Below are positions 17,600-27,450 of a DNA stretch of 64,000 nucleotides, in pieces. Numbering within the stretch: the first letter of the stretch is position 1; each line of letters begins with the position of its first letter. Where the stretch lies: positions 62,001 through 126,000 of the forward strand of contig LADR01000012.1 of assembly GCA_000961655.1 (NCBI GenBank), read 5' to 3'. A program made the translations under genes and the position numbers. Source of the DNA: Desulfatitalea sp. BRH_c12. GTDB taxonomy: Bacteria > Desulfobacterota > Desulfobacteria > Desulfobacterales > Desulfosarcinaceae. The notes beneath the pieces are model-generated. The model had not been told where the DNA came from. It did not search any database and saw only the letters and a list, made by a program, of their open reading frames with translations.

Positions 17600-19615
17600 A
17601 TGGAAGCCCGGACTGCTGAAGACACCCTGCTCGATCAATGTTGCGTCAATGCCATTCGGACGTTGTCCATGGACGCCATTCAGAAAGCCAATTCCGGCCA
17701 TCCGGGAGCCCCCATGGGGCTGGCCGCCGCTGGTTATGTGCTCTGGACGCGTATCATGAACCACAACCCGCGCAATCCCGACTGGCCCAATCGCGATCGT
17801 TTCGTGCTTTCCGGCGGTCATGCCTCCATGCTGCTGTACAGCCTGTTGTACCTGACCGGCTACGACCTGTCGCTCGAGGATATCAAGAATTTCCGCCAGT
17901 GGGGCAGCAAGACGCCGGGCCACCCTGAATTCAGCCACACACCGGGGGTGGAAACCACCACAGGCCCGTTAGGCCAGGGCGTGGCCAATGCGGTGGGCAT
18001 GGCCATGGCCGAGCGCCACTTGGCGGCCCGTTTCAATCAGAGCGGCCAGGAGATTGTCGACCATTACACCTATGTCATATGCGGCGATGGCGACTTGATG
18101 GAAGGGGTCTGTGCCGAAGCCGCCTCGCTGGCCGGACACCTGGGCCTGGGCCGTTTGATCTGTATTTACGACGATAACGACATTTCCATCGAAGGCCCGA
18201 CCGACATCACGTTCACGGAAAATGTCGCCCAGCGTTTCGCGGCCTACAATTGGCATGTGCAAACCGTGGAAGACGGCAACGATCTGGCCGCCATCGAAAC
18301 GGCCCTGCGCGCGTCCAAGGCCGAAAGCGACCGCCCGTCGCTGATCGTGCTGCGCACCCACATCGCCTATGGCAGCCCCAACAAGCAGGATACCTGCGGC
18401 GCTCACGGCGCCCCTCTGGGCGAGTCCGAAGTGTGTCTGACCAAAGGATTTCTGGGGTGCGACAAGGACCTGCTGTTCTGTGTGCCGGAAAATGCGCTTG
18501 AGCATTGCCGCCGCACGGTTGCGCGCGGCCAGGCGGCTGAAGCGCAATGGCAGACGCTTTACACCGCCTACAGCAAAGCGAATCCCGAACTGGCCGATCA
18601 ATGGGTCAACGCGATCAGTGGCTTTTTGCCGCGCGACTGGGACAAAGACCTGGTGACCTTCAAACCCGAAGATGGCGCAGTGGCCACCCGTTCCGCCTCG
18701 GGCAAGGCGCTCAACGCCCTGGCCGAACGCGTTCCCACCTTGATGGGCGGATCTGCGGATCTGGCGCCGTCCAACAACACCTTTCTCAAGGGGCTGCCTG
18801 AATTCCAAAAAGGCCACTACGACGGGCGCAACATCCGTTTCGGCGTGCGTGAGCATGCCATGGGCGCCATCATGTCCGGGCTTTTTCTGCATGGCGGCAT
18901 TCGGCCCTTTGGCGGTACTTTTCTGGTTTTTGCCGACTATGTGCGGCCGGCCATCCGGGTTGCGGCCCTGATGAAACTGCCTTTGATCTATGTGTTCACC
19001 CACGATTCGATTGCGGTCGGCGAAGACGGCCCCACACACCAGCCGGTCGAGCACCTGGCCGCCCTGCGCACCATTCCCAACCTGCTGGTATTGCGGCCCT
19101 GCGATGCCAACGAAACGGTCGATGCCTGGACTCAGGCCATGCGCAGCAACAACAACCCCGTGGTCCTGGCGCTGAGTCGTCAGAACCTGCCCGTGCTCGA
19201 TCCCAAACAGACCAACGGTCAATTGGCCCAAGGCGGGTATGTGTTATCGGATTGCAAAGGCACACCCGACATCCTGCTTCTCGGCAGCGGCGCCGAAGTG
19301 CATCTGGCACTGAAAGCCCAGAAACTGCTCGGAGCCCAAAATGTTGCCGCGCGGGTCATCAATATGCCTAGTTGGGAGCTGTTCGAGAGAAATACCGAGG
19401 ACTACAAAAAGAGCGTGTTGCCCCCCGGAGTCACCGCGCGTTTGGCCGTCGAAGCGGGCATTCCCATGGGATGGGAGCGCTACGTGGGTACCGACGGCAA
19501 GGTGATCGGTATGCAAGGGTTTGGCGCTTCGGCCCCAGGTAATATCGTTTTGGAAAAATTCGGCTTTACAGCGGACAACGTGGTTGCGCAGGCGTTGGCC
19601 CTGCTCGCGAAATAA
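17600..19615 (+). CDS. tkt: Transketolase
   Basis: Protein of 671 residues, normal for bacterial transketolase. It transfers two-carbon ketol units between sugar phosphates in the non-oxidative pentose phosphate pathway. The N-terminal [12 protein letters not shown], the thiamine-diphosphate motif GDGDLMEG...DDNDISIEG, the central [10 protein letters not shown], the pyrimidine domain [19 protein letters not shown] and the C-terminal [10 protein letters not shown] are all present. An AAGGAG site lies 9 bases before the ATG. It is convergent with the beta-helix gene, with a single base between their stop codons. Confidence 0.97.
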   Translation: MEARTAEDTLLDQCCVNAIRTLSMDAIQKANSGHPGAPMGLAAAGYVLWTRIMNHNPRNPDWPNRDRFVLSGGHASMLLYSLLYLTGYDLSLEDIKNFRQWGSKTPGHPEFSHTPGVETTTGPLGQGVANAVGMAMAERHLAARFNQSGQEIVDHYTYVICGDGDLMEGVCAEAASLAGHLGLGRLICIYDDNDISIEGPTDITFTENVAQRFAAYNWHVQTVEDGNDLAAIETALRASKAESDRPSLIVLRTHIAYGSPNKQDTCGAHGAPLGESEVCLTKGFLGCDKDLLFCVPENALEHCRRTVARGQAAEAQWQTLYTAYSKANPELADQWVNAISGFLPRDWDKDLVTFKPEDGAVATRSASGKALNALAERVPTLMGGSADLAPSNNTFLKGLPEFQKGHYDGRNIRFGVREHAMGAIMSGLFLHGGIRPFGGTFLVFADYVRPAIRVAALMKLPLIYVFTHDSIAVGEDGPTHQPVEHLAALRTIPNLLVLRPCDANETVDAWTQAMRSNNNPVVLALSRQNLPVLDPKQTNGQLAQGGYVLSDCKGTPDILLLGSGAEVHLALKAQKLLGAQNVAARVINMPSWELFERNTEDYKKSVLPPGVTARLAVEAGIPMGWERYVGTDGKVIGMQGFGASAPGNIVLEKFGFTADNVVAQALALLAK

Positions 19616-19616
19616 C

Positions 19617-20954
19617 TCAGCTGCGCAGGCGCTCCTGCATGTTCGCGCGCAGTTTCATGAAGTGTTTTTTCAACATCGCAATTCGGTGTGGATTGTTTTT
19701 TTCGAAGTCCCGGGTCCGGACGAGAGGCGCAATCTCGTCCGGCCAATGACCGGGCATGACGAACTGGCGGTCATTGAAAACGGTTTTCAGCAGTTTCAAC
19801 GCTTTGGTCTTTTTGATCAGAAAATAGAAACTGCGATGGGGGGGAAAGGGCGGGCCGCCATCAGCAATATGATCGAGCGGCGTGTCGATCTCCTCGAAAG
19901 TGTTTTTGCTGCGGATCACCCCTTCGGGACGGCCTAAAATTCGAATGCCGATTGTTGGAACCTTCTGCTTGGAGGGGCGCGCATCCACAATTCGATTGTT
20001 TTCAATCACCAGAAAAGCCCCATCGAAATTGGTAATCAGGCCCACCGGGTGGGGCATCTGCTGATCGACCACAATTTGATTGGATACCACTTTGGCAAAC
20101 GCCCCGGTGTTGTTGTCCACAAACGCACCCGTATGCCACGCGAAAGGGTTGATAACCAGGTTGTCCCGCACCAGGGAGGCTCGCATGACCTCCGAATCGC
20201 CATACTGCTCGTTGCGCAGGACGCCGCCGCACTGGTACGCCATCGGATGGTCGATGATGTTATTCTCCAGAGTCACGGAACTGTTGCCGAGCACCGATAC
20301 CACCCCGCCGTCATTGAAGGCGTAACGGGTATAATACCCATCTTTGCGGCGGAATTTTTCATCGCCGATGCGATAGGAAAAATCAGGGTAGTAGGTGCCT
20401 CCCAGCCCCGCCATCTGTCCTATCATGTAAAAGCCCGCTACTGTGGTCGCCAGATGCGCATCCGCGGCGACACCGTCGAGTACCAGGAAGCTGGTGACGC
20501 CATTGCCGTCGATAATCGGAAGCTGTGGCGCGAGCTGGTTGATTTGCTTACGGTATCGATCCACTGAAATTGTCTGCCGTGTCAAAGGTCGGACCCTGTG
20601 CGGGGCGCCGATCAACGCGATACCTGCATGGACTTCCTTGAAGATGAGCGGCCGGCTGAAAACATAGTGTCCGGTTTCGATCTTCAGTGTTTTAGGGACC
20701 CCCACCGCCGCGGCGTTGGCCAGCATATCCAGCGCGCGGGCAAACGGCTCTTGCGCGTTGTAAATTTTTCGGACCCCTCTGGGCATGCTCAGGGTGACCA
20801 TCCATGTTTTGCTGATAGTGTCATAAAACGGCGCGCTCAAGCGCGCCTGGCCGGCAGCGCGGTGATGCTGGTGGCGGAGGGCACCGGTCAGAGCGATGAC
20901 TCCCAAAAGGCCGATTAGGCTTATGAGGATGTACAACGAAGTGGATTTTCCCAT
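19617..20954 (-). CDS. Membrane-anchored or secreted right-handed beta-helix protein
   Basis: Protein of 445 residues from the ATG that follows AAGGAGCCCC; an in-frame ATG 18 codons upstream has no such site. The N-terminus (residues ~5-27, SLYILISLIGLLGVIALTG) is a signal anchor or uncleaved signal peptide. The body carries pectate-lyase-like parallel beta-helix repeats with regularly spaced Asn and short strands (SSVTLENNIIDHP, SLVRDNLVINPF, AFLVIENNRIVDA). No catalytic signature of a polysaccharide lyase is evident, so it could be a structural or carbohydrate-binding envelope protein. Confidence 0.65.
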   Translation of the reverse strand: MGKSTSLYILISLIGLLGVIALTGALRHQHHRAAGQARLSAPFYDTISKTWMVTLSMPRGVRKIYNAQEPFARALDMLANAAAVGVPKTLKIETGHYVFSRPLIFKEVHAGIALIGAPHRVRPLTRQTISVDRYRKQINQLAPQLPIIDGNGVTSFLVLDGVAADAHLATTVAGFYMIGQMAGLGGTYYPDFSYRIGDEKFRRKDGYYTRYAFNDGGVVSVLGNSSVTLENNIIDHPMAYQCGGVLRNEQYGDSEVMRASLVRDNLVINPFAWHTGAFVDNNTGAFAKVVSNQIVVDQQMPHPVGLITNFDGAFLVIENNRIVDARPSKQKVPTIGIRILGRPEGVIRSKNTFEEIDTPLDHIADGGPPFPPHRSFYFLIKKTKALKLLKTVFNDRQFVMPGHWPDEIAPLVRTRDFEKNNPHRIAMLKKHFMKLRANMQERLRS

Positions 20955-21358
20955 GGGGCTCCTTCTATACGGCACAGCACTTGTGCAGAGGCCCCACCGA
21001 GCGATCACGCTCGAAAATAGACCCGCCCATCGTGCAGGCGTGTGTGGCTGAGGACTTGTAAGATCAAGGCGTCAAAGGCGTCTTTCGCTGTGGCTCGGAC
21101 ATGCATGCATTTCACGATTTCGCGCTTTTACCGGGACGTTCTACATAGGCCGCTATAAACAATACCCTAATATCTTGCCCATGGGTGTCAAGCCACGAAG
21201 AGCGTTGTGCAGGTTAAATATTGTGTTTATTCAGAAGCATATACTTAGTCACCGAACGCTTCCCCGTTTCTGCAGGGGTGGTACCGAGATAAACCGGTGT
21301 ACCGTTGAAGGATAGCAGTGGCGCCGAGGGTAAGCGGGGTTGGGTGATGCGCATCGGT
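20955..21358. other. Intergenic region left of REPIN copy 2
   Basis: About 400 bp without a gene. From 21281 it holds the leader sequence shared with 2815-2909, running directly into the REP unit at 21359. Confidence 0.5.
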
Positions 21359-21499
21359 GTAGGGGCGACCGGCGGTCGCCCGGTGCGGGTGAAAAATGAC
21401 ACCCCAGGCAATTATCGGTGCGGAAAAAACAAGGGGCGCGCCCCGTGTGCCAGCCTCCCCGATCCTTGCGCCGCGCGGGCGACCGCCGGTCGCCCCTAC
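21359..21499. repeat. REPIN-like inverted REP pair (copy 2)
   Basis: The left unit 21359-21381 (GTAG foot plus complete GGGCGACC-GGC-GGTCGCCC hairpin) and the inverted right unit 21477-21499 flank about 95 bp closely related to copy 1. Confidence 0.85.
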
Positions 21500-21587
21500 A
21501 GGAGCGCCCCCTGTGTTAAACGCCGTCAAAAATGGGGGCGCGCAGGTACGAATGATGACGATACCGGAACGTCCGGCACTATGCCCA

Positions 21588-22193
21588 TCAACAATTCAAC
21601 AAACCAACGAGTGTTTTGGAGGTATATTCTCCCACGTCAGCCAGTGCATCGGTGGGCAGGAATCGATGGGCATTGTTTGAGTACAGGCAGGTCACCGCGG
21701 CCGGGAAATCCTCGTCGGCAAGATAGCAGACATAACACAGGGCGATTTTAGGCAGCGGCCGGACGGTGAACGATAAATCCCCGTTGACCGTTTTGGGTGC
21801 CTCGGTCACTCCCAGTCGATGGCTCCAGGCGGTGCGTGTTTTCTGAAGCAGGTGCACTGCCGGCACCAGGGCCTGTTCGGTGCGGTTCGTAAAAGCGGCC
21901 GCGTAAGGCGCGCTGTCTGGCATCTCTTTAAAGGATTTGAACGGCTCCAGGCACAAGGCCTCCGGAGTGGCGTGCAGGCCATACAGCGAAATGATGATAC
22001 CGCGAGGCCCTTCTTCCGCCTGATCGTCCAACGTGATACCGTCGGGGCTGACGCGGCACAGCGCCCCAAATGCATCGAAGACGAGCGTGTGGTTTTCTCG
22101 CTGGGCTGCGAGGGCAGCCGCGCGCTCGTTTACATCGCGGGCGAAAAGCGCGCGCAGATTATCCTGGATGATGACGGCATAATTATTGGCCAT
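21588..22193 (-). CDS. DUF3786-family protein
   Basis: Protein of 201 residues. The layout fits DUF3786: an N-terminal FDAFGALCRVSPDGITLDD, a central LHATPEALCLEPFKSFKEMPDS and a C-terminal FTVRPLPKIALCYVCYLADEDFP...CLYSNNAHRFLPTDALADV. The family is common in anaerobes of the Desulfobacterota and Firmicutes, and its function is unknown. The ATG chosen here follows AAGGAACG; an in-frame ATG seven codons upstream is less likely. No predicted membrane segments. Confidence 0.75.
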   Translation of the reverse strand: MANNYAVIIQDNLRALFARDVNERAAALAAQRENHTLVFDAFGALCRVSPDGITLDDQAEEGPRGIIISLYGLHATPEALCLEPFKSFKEMPDSAPYAAAFTNRTEQALVPAVHLLQKTRTAWSHRLGVTEAPKTVNGDLSFTVRPLPKIALCYVCYLADEDFPAAVTCLYSNNAHRFLPTDALADVGEYTSKTLVGLLNC

Positions 22194-22349
22194 GAGCGTT
22201 CCTTTTGGAGGCAAATCTGTTTGTGCGGTTCGCTTAAGTGATTTTGGCGAAGTGTTGATTCGCTATCACTTCATGGTGCAAGCCTTTGATATAACTGCCT
22301 TCGGGTGATCAAACCCTTACACCTCTTCTGTGCAATCTCGAAAGTTGAC

Positions 22350-22889
22350 TTAACCTAACAGGCGTTCGATGCGCGCGGCCCCGCGCGGGTCCCCCGCTTT
22401 TGCAAGAAGTGTGATCAGCGCCTGCAACAGGGCCTTGATCACGGCTGTTTTGGGGCGCGGCGACAATAGATGCACTTCGATGGTCTTAATGTCCATGATC
22501 ATCTCTTCAAGTCGGCCGTATTCCGTGGTCAGCTTGGCGACATCTGCCTTGAGCCCTTCCAGTAATTTCGCAAGCGTCTTGCGATCCGAATCATCGATCA
22601 TAGGCCCAGCGCCCAGACGGTCACCATCCCCAATCGGTCCGGCCCCTGCCTGTTGCGCCATATCGATTCCCTCGGCCGTAATGCCGATGCCGCCGGACAA
22701 GGTCTTGATCTCCACCCAGCCTTTACCGATGAGCGTTTCGGCCGTTTTCTGGGCCTCCTGTTTCTCCTGTCCGAGCGCGGCGCCCACTTCGTACATCGAC
22801 TTCGTGACACTCGGGTTTCCGGCGGTACTCTGGTACAATGCCAGCAGATAGGCCTTTTCCTGGTTATCTTCAATCATGATGCCATCCAT
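22350..22889 (-). CDS. Hypothetical protein with N-terminal winged-helix-like region
   Basis: Protein of 179 residues of no family I recognise. Residues ~8-80 (KAYLLALYQSTAGNPSV...VGAALGQEKQEAQKTAETLIGKGWVEIKTLSGGIGITAEG) read like a winged-helix domain, with a recognition helix followed by a beta-wing. A glycine-rich linker follows, then an amphipathic helical C-terminus that may oligomerise. The start is uncertain: ATG codons at 22889 and 22877 both lack a good ribosome site. It is co-oriented with the DUF3786 gene 156 bases downstream. Confidence 0.6.
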   Translation of the reverse strand: MDGIMIEDNQEKAYLLALYQSTAGNPSVTKSMYEVGAALGQEKQEAQKTAETLIGKGWVEIKTLSGGIGITAEGIDMAQQAGAGPIGDGDRLGAGPMIDDSDRKTLAKLLEGLKADVAKLTTEYGRLEEMIMDIKTIEVHLLSPRPKTAVIKALLQALITLLAKAGDPRGAARIERLLG

Positions 22890-23088
22890 CCATGAGGGTT
22901 CGGTGCTGCGGGTATTATAGAAGCATCATACCACAAGGCAATTGGCAAGAAAACCGGGGAGCCGTTTGCCCGCGTTTTCCCGTTTGTGGGTGCCGGGCAG
23001 GGTCGTACCTTACACCATCCAGGGCACGGGTCTATTTCATCGTAACTGCGGTCTCCCTGCGACAGCGTTTATCGCAGGGGACTCTCCT

Positions 23089-23233
23089 GTAGGGGCGACC
23101 GGCGGTCGCCCACGTGGCGCAAGGATCAGGGGTGTCGGGCACACTGGACACGCCCCTTATTCTACCGCACCAATGATTGCTTGGGATGTTGTTTTTTCTC
23201 CCCGCACCGGGCGAACACAAGGTTCGCCCCTAC
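23089..23233. repeat. REPIN-like inverted REP pair (copy 3, opposite orientation)
   Basis: The left unit 23089-23111 is a complete GTAG REP. The right unit 23209-23233 is a variant (GGGCGAACACAAGGTTCGCCC). The ~97-bp interior is the reverse complement of the interior of copies 1 and 2. It sits in the 22890-23415 gap, which has no gene. Confidence 0.8.
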
Positions 23234-23264
23234 ACGCGTTGACCGGGACGTAGAGCCTGAATGT

Positions 23265-23296
23265 CATGCCCGCGCTGCGAGATTTATAAGGGCATG
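23265..23296. promoter_or_regulatory. Inverted repeat in the moeA leader
   Basis: CATGCCC and GGGCATG, 18 bases apart, about 120 bases upstream of moeA. It could be an operator or a leader hairpin. I do not recognise a Moco riboswitch. Confidence 0.25.
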
Positions 23297-23415
23297 GGCG
23301 GGTTGCCGTGCAGGGGCCTGCGGGTTACTTTTGCATTGAAGCCTGTGAGTAATTCAACTACATAGACTATTTCGCCAATGATGAAATGACTGAAATCGAT
23401 AAGTGAGTATTTGTC

Positions 23416-24642
23416 ATGAAAGAGTTCTTTAATGTCGCGGATATCGCCACGGTGCTCGGCATGGCCGTTGACTTCCCAACGGTTGCAACCGAGAAGATCG
23501 CGTTGGACGAGGCGCTCGGACGGGTGCTGGTCGTGGATTTTCAAGCAGAAGACGACCTTCCCGGATTCGATCGGTCCACCATGGACGGCTACGCCGTATG
23601 TGCCACTTCAACCTACGGAGCTGGCGAAAGCAATCCGGCTTACCTGACGGTGACGGGGACGATCGGCATGGGCCAGACGCCTGCCATGACGGTTTCAGCA
23701 GGTCAGGCCGCGCGTATTTCCACGGGCGGTATGCTTCCGCCGGGCGCCGATAGCGTCGTTATGATCGAACATACCGCACCGATTGACGAGCAGACCATTG
23801 AAGTCTACCGCAGCGTGGCTCCGGGGCAGAACGTGGTCGCCAAAGATGAGGACGCGGCCAAAGGTGAAATTTTGCTGCGTGCCGGCACCCGGTTGCGTGC
23901 GCAGGAGATCGGCCTGCTGGCGGCTTGCGGTGTCGCGACAGTCGCCGTATTCATGCCGCCCGCGGTCGGCATTATCTCTTCCGGCGATGAGGTGGTGCCG
24001 ATAGATGCCGTTCCTCGAAGCGGCCAGGTGCGCGACGTCAACTCCTACACATTGGCGGCCCAGGTGCGCCGCTGCGGCGCGCGCGTGCGAACTTACGGGA
24101 TTGTCGGGGACCGCTTCGACGATTTGCTGGCGACCAGCCAGCGCGCTCTGGCCGAAAACGACATGGTGCTGGTCTCCGGCGGTAGTTCGGTCGGCACCCG
24201 TGATTTGACCGTGGAAGTGCTGGCGGCCTTGCCGCAAAGCCGCATCCTGGTGCACGGGGTCTCGATCAGCCCGGGCAAACCGACCATCCTGGCGCAATGC
24301 GCAGGCAAGGCCTTCTGGGGGTTGCCCGGACACGTGACGTCGGCCATGGTGGTGTTTATGGTCCTGGTGCGGCCCTTTATCAGCCATGTGGGCGGCTGCA
24401 CCAGCGATGTGCCGGTGTGCGTGCCCGCCCGCCTGACCCGCAACGTGGCCTCGGCACAGGGCCGGGTGGACTATGTGCGTGTGCGCCTGGTCGTCAAGGA
24501 CGGCCAACCCTGGGCCGAGCCGATCATGGGTGCCTCGGGCCTGATTCGTACCATGGTGGCGGCCGATGGCTTAGTGGCCATCCACATGAACAGCGAAGGC
24601 GTGGAGCAGGGCGATAGCGTGGATGTGATGTTGTTCGCCTGA
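23416..24642 (+). CDS. moeA: Molybdopterin molybdenumtransferase
   Basis: Protein of 408 residues, a full MoeA. It inserts molybdate (or tungstate) into adenylated molybdopterin. The signatures are DDLPGFDRSTMDGYAV, the STGGMLPPGADSVVMIEH segment, the MoCF-binding SSGDEVVP and VSGGSSVGTRDL, and the C-terminal beta-barrel with VPARLTRNVASAQGRVDYVRV. The ribosome site is weak (GTGAG). The second moeA starts 58 bases downstream on the same strand, so the two form an operon; duplicated moeA genes are typical where both Mo and W enzymes are made, and AOR lies 18 kb to the left. Confidence 0.94.
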   Translation: MKEFFNVADIATVLGMAVDFPTVATEKIALDEALGRVLVVDFQAEDDLPGFDRSTMDGYAVCATSTYGAGESNPAYLTVTGTIGMGQTPAMTVSAGQAARISTGGMLPPGADSVVMIEHTAPIDEQTIEVYRSVAPGQNVVAKDEDAAKGEILLRAGTRLRAQEIGLLAACGVATVAVFMPPAVGIISSGDEVVPIDAVPRSGQVRDVNSYTLAAQVRRCGARVRTYGIVGDRFDDLLATSQRALAENDMVLVSGGSSVGTRDLTVEVLAALPQSRILVHGVSISPGKPTILAQCAGKAFWGLPGHVTSAMVVFMVLVRPFISHVGGCTSDVPVCVPARLTRNVASAQGRVDYVRVRLVVKDGQPWAEPIMGASGLIRTMVAADGLVAIHMNSEGVEQGDSVDVMLFA

Positions 24643-24700
24643 TTGAAGCAGTTTTACACTCAAAACGCCGGAGTACCCGGCCAATGTCAGGAAGTGACCC

Positions 24701-26626
24701 GTGTCTCACAAGCGCAACGTGTATCTGCAGATGAAATCATTGGACGAGGCCCGGCGCATCGTTCTGGATACTTTTGGCGGCCGGCCGCTGGATACTGAAG
24801 TGGTGTCCACGCCCGATGCCGTGGGCCGTATTCTGGCTGAACCGGTGGCCGCGCGTCTTTCGTCACCCCATTTTCATGCTGCTGCCATGGACGGCATCGC
24901 CGTCAGCGCCCAAACCACTTTCGGCGCGCATCCGTCCCGGCCGCGCCAGTTGCTAATCGGCCGCGACGCTTTTTATGTCAACACCGGCCGCGTGCTGCCG
25001 CCCGACACTGACGCCGTGATCATGATCGAACATCTCCAGGTGCGCGACGACCAACATGTCCAGATCGAAGCACCAGCCTTTCCCTGGCAGCATGTGCGCA
25101 AAATGGGCGAGGATATCGTGGCCACCGAAATGCTTTTTGCACGCCAGCATCAGGTCACTCCGTATTGCGTGGGCGCCTTGTTGGCGGCGGGGCTGTTTGA
25201 GGTAAAAGTCCTTAAAAAACCGTGTGCGATCATTATCCCAACCGGCTCGGAGCTGATCGACTGGCAGAAACAGCCTGCCCTGGAGCTGGCGCCCGGACGG
25301 ATGATCGAATCCAACGCCTTTGTGCTGGGCAAGTTGACCGAAGATGCAGGCGGCTGCTTCGCACGGCGCGACTTGCTGGTCGACAATATTGACACCATTG
25401 CCGAGGCTGTGCAGGCCGCCGTGGATTCAGGCGCGCAGATGGTGATGATCGTGGGCGGGTCATCGGCCGGCTCCGAGGATTTTGCGCGCGCCGTCATTGC
25501 CCGGATCGGCGAGGTCCTGGTGCATGGCGTCACCATCATGCCCGGCAAGCCGACTTTGGTCGGCCGCGTGGACGGCACGCCGGTGTTCGGAATGCCCGGC
25601 TATCCGGTGTCGACCATTATCGCCTTCGAACAGCTGGTGCGGCCCTTGATCGCCCATCTGCTGGGTCAACCATTGCCGCGGCGGCCGGTGGCCGATGTCC
25701 AGCCTACCCGCAAGATCGCCTCCAAGCTGGGCTTGGAAGAGTTCGTGCGCGTTAAAATCGGCCAGGTGGGTGATCGCCTCGTGGCCACGGCATTGCCTCG
25801 CGGCGCCGGACAGATCACCAGTATCACCGAAGCCGACGGCATAATCCGCATTCCGTCGCACCTGGAAGGCATCCCCGAAGGCGAAGCGGTCCGGGCCGAA
25901 TTGCTGCGGCCCATGCATGCCATCGGCAACACCCTGGTGGTGGTCGGCAGTCACGACAACACCCTCGATATCCTGGGCGACGAACTGCGCGCCCAGAGCG
26001 CCCATCTGACCCTTTCTTCCAGTCATGTAGGCAGCATGGGCGGATTGATGGCCGTCAAACGCGGTGCATGTCACCTGGCGGGGACCCACCTGCTTGACGA
26101 GGAGAGCGGAACCTACAACATCAGCTATATCCGCAAACTGTTACCGGGCATGGCCGTCAAGCTGGTGCACCTGGCAATGCGCGACCAAGGCTTGATCGTA
26201 CCGGCCGGCAACCCCAAAGGGATCCGCGGTATCGAAGATCTGGAACGCGCGGACGTGCGCATGATCAACCGCCAAGGCGGGTCCGGCACACGCATCCTGC
26301 TCGATTACCGGTTGCGCCAATTGGGCATTACGCCCGACCGCATCGTTGGCTACACGCATGAAGAGTTCACCCACATGTCGGTGGCCGCGGCGGTGCTCAG
26401 CGGCGCCGCGGACGTGGGACTCGGCATTTCCGCCGCGGCCAGGGCCCTGCGTCTCGATTTCGTCCCGGTGGTCACCGAACAATATGATCTGCTGATTCCA
26501 CAGGTTTTCTTCGAAACAGCCGCTGTCCAGGAGCTTTTGCGCGTGATCGGCTCGGACGCGTTCAAGCAGCGCGTGCGCGGCCTGGGCGGATACCACACCG
26601 AACGAACCGGCGAGGTTCTTTTATAA
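24701..26626 (+). CDS. moeA: MoeA fused to a periplasmic-binding-protein-like domain
   Basis: Protein of 641 residues beginning with GTG after an AGGAAGTGA site. Residues ~10-405 form a MoeA unit (HFHAAAMDGIAVSA, RVLPPDTDAVIMIEH, PTGSELIDW, VGGSSAGSEDF). Residues ~410-635 form a type 2 periplasmic-binding-protein fold (LVVVGSHDNTLDIL, SSHVGSMGGLMAVKRG, INRQGGSGTRILLDY, AVLSGAADVGLGI) like that of ModA/LysR sensor domains. No signal peptide is present, so it acts in the cytoplasm, probably as an oxyanion- or cofactor-sensing insertase. Such fusions are common in archaea and anaerobic bacteria. It is co-transcribed with the shorter moeA. Confidence 0.92.
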   Translation: MSHKRNVYLQMKSLDEARRIVLDTFGGRPLDTEVVSTPDAVGRILAEPVAARLSSPHFHAAAMDGIAVSAQTTFGAHPSRPRQLLIGRDAFYVNTGRVLPPDTDAVIMIEHLQVRDDQHVQIEAPAFPWQHVRKMGEDIVATEMLFARQHQVTPYCVGALLAAGLFEVKVLKKPCAIIIPTGSELIDWQKQPALELAPGRMIESNAFVLGKLTEDAGGCFARRDLLVDNIDTIAEAVQAAVDSGAQMVMIVGGSSAGSEDFARAVIARIGEVLVHGVTIMPGKPTLVGRVDGTPVFGMPGYPVSTIIAFEQLVRPLIAHLLGQPLPRRPVADVQPTRKIASKLGLEEFVRVKIGQVGDRLVATALPRGAGQITSITEADGIIRIPSHLEGIPEGEAVRAELLRPMHAIGNTLVVVGSHDNTLDILGDELRAQSAHLTLSSSHVGSMGGLMAVKRGACHLAGTHLLDEESGTYNISYIRKLLPGMAVKLVHLAMRDQGLIVPAGNPKGIRGIEDLERADVRMINRQGGSGTRILLDYRLRQLGITPDRIVGYTHEEFTHMSVAAAVLSGAADVGLGISAAARALRLDFVPVVTEQYDLLIPQVFFETAAVQELLRVIGSDAFKQRVRGLGGYHTERTGEVLL

Positions 26627-26812
26627 CCTTCCGTAACGTTGACGACCCCTTCTATATGCGCACTTTACACTTTACCGGTTCGATGGACCGATATCAGCGC
26701 TATCTCTGCCCCGCGCCTTGGCGGTACTATGATCGTCAGCAGATGTCGTACGGAGTATAGGCGATGAGCGAAACACCGTACCCGCATCACGCAACTTAGC
26801 GGATGGGCCTTT

Positions 26813-27250
26813 ATGAGCGAGACATCCCAAAGGTATTTTCGCGTGTTCGAACATACCGCCGATTTGGGCCTGGAAATCTTCGGTGCCGATCCGCAAGCCT
26901 TGTTCGTCAATGCCGGCCGCGCGCTCTATGAAGTGCTCGTGCCCTTGGAGGGTCAACCCCCGGAAAACCGACGTCGGCAGCGCATCGAAGCGCAGGGAGA
27001 AGACTGGGCCGATCTGATGGTCAACTGGCTGCGCGAACTGCTCTACCTGTTCAACGGCGATCAGCAGGTGGTGATCGCTATTGATCTGGAGTCTCTTGCG
27101 GAAAATGCCCTGCAGGCCACCGTCACCACCACCGATTTCGACCCCGATCAGTACCGGGTAGAATTTGAGATCAAGGCGGTGACGTACCACCAGGTGATCG
27201 TCGCTCCCTATGAGGACGGCTGGCGGGCACGGGTCATTTTTGACGTTTAG
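26813..27250 (+). CDS. Archease
   Basis: Protein of 145 residues. The N-terminal FEHTADLGLEIFG with the metal-binding Asp, the central WADLMVNWLRELLYLF and the C-terminal AVTYHQVIV...GWRARVIFDV are characteristic. Archease activates the RNA ligase RtcB for multiple turnovers and broadens its nucleotide use. rtcB follows 200 bases downstream on the same strand, with a REP pair between them, which supports the assignment. The frame opens with an ATG seven codons before the conserved part. Confidence 0.93.
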   Translation: MSETSQRYFRVFEHTADLGLEIFGADPQALFVNAGRALYEVLVPLEGQPPENRRRQRIEAQGEDWADLMVNWLRELLYLFNGDQQVVIAIDLESLAENALQATVTTTDFDPDQYRVEFEIKAVTYHQVIVAPYEDGWRARVIFDV

Positions 27251-27303
27251 GTCCAGTCGGCCGTTGGCCCGTTGCGCGGTCGGACCGTACATCGGTTTAT
27301 CCT

Positions 27304-27398
27304 GGAGGGGCGAACCTTGGATTCGCCCGAATGTCGGTTGGATCCTTTCGCATGCGATGCCTGCGGCGAGCGCGGGCGAACACAAGCTTCGCCCCTAC
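27304..27398. repeat. REPIN-like pair (copy 4) between archease and rtcB
   Basis: The left unit 27304-27328 has a GGAG foot and a GGGGCGAACC/GGATTCGCCC stem; the right unit 27374-27398 is the inverse with a CTAC foot. Only ~45 bp lie between them, shorter than in the other copies. GGAG is the alternative REP foot to GTAG. Confidence 0.7.
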
Positions 27399-27450
27399 AC
27401 AAGAAACTGCGACCGCGCAGGCAAACGGGTAAACGACCCAAGGAGGAATC

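Noticed and set aside
17969-19231. 420-codon open frame on the minus strand
   Set aside because: It lies fully inside transketolase, has histidine/glutamine-rich shadow composition and no conserved motif.
23234-23415. Moco riboswitch upstream of moeA
   Set aside because: Only a simple 7-bp inverted repeat is visible; I could not match the conserved Moco RNA core.
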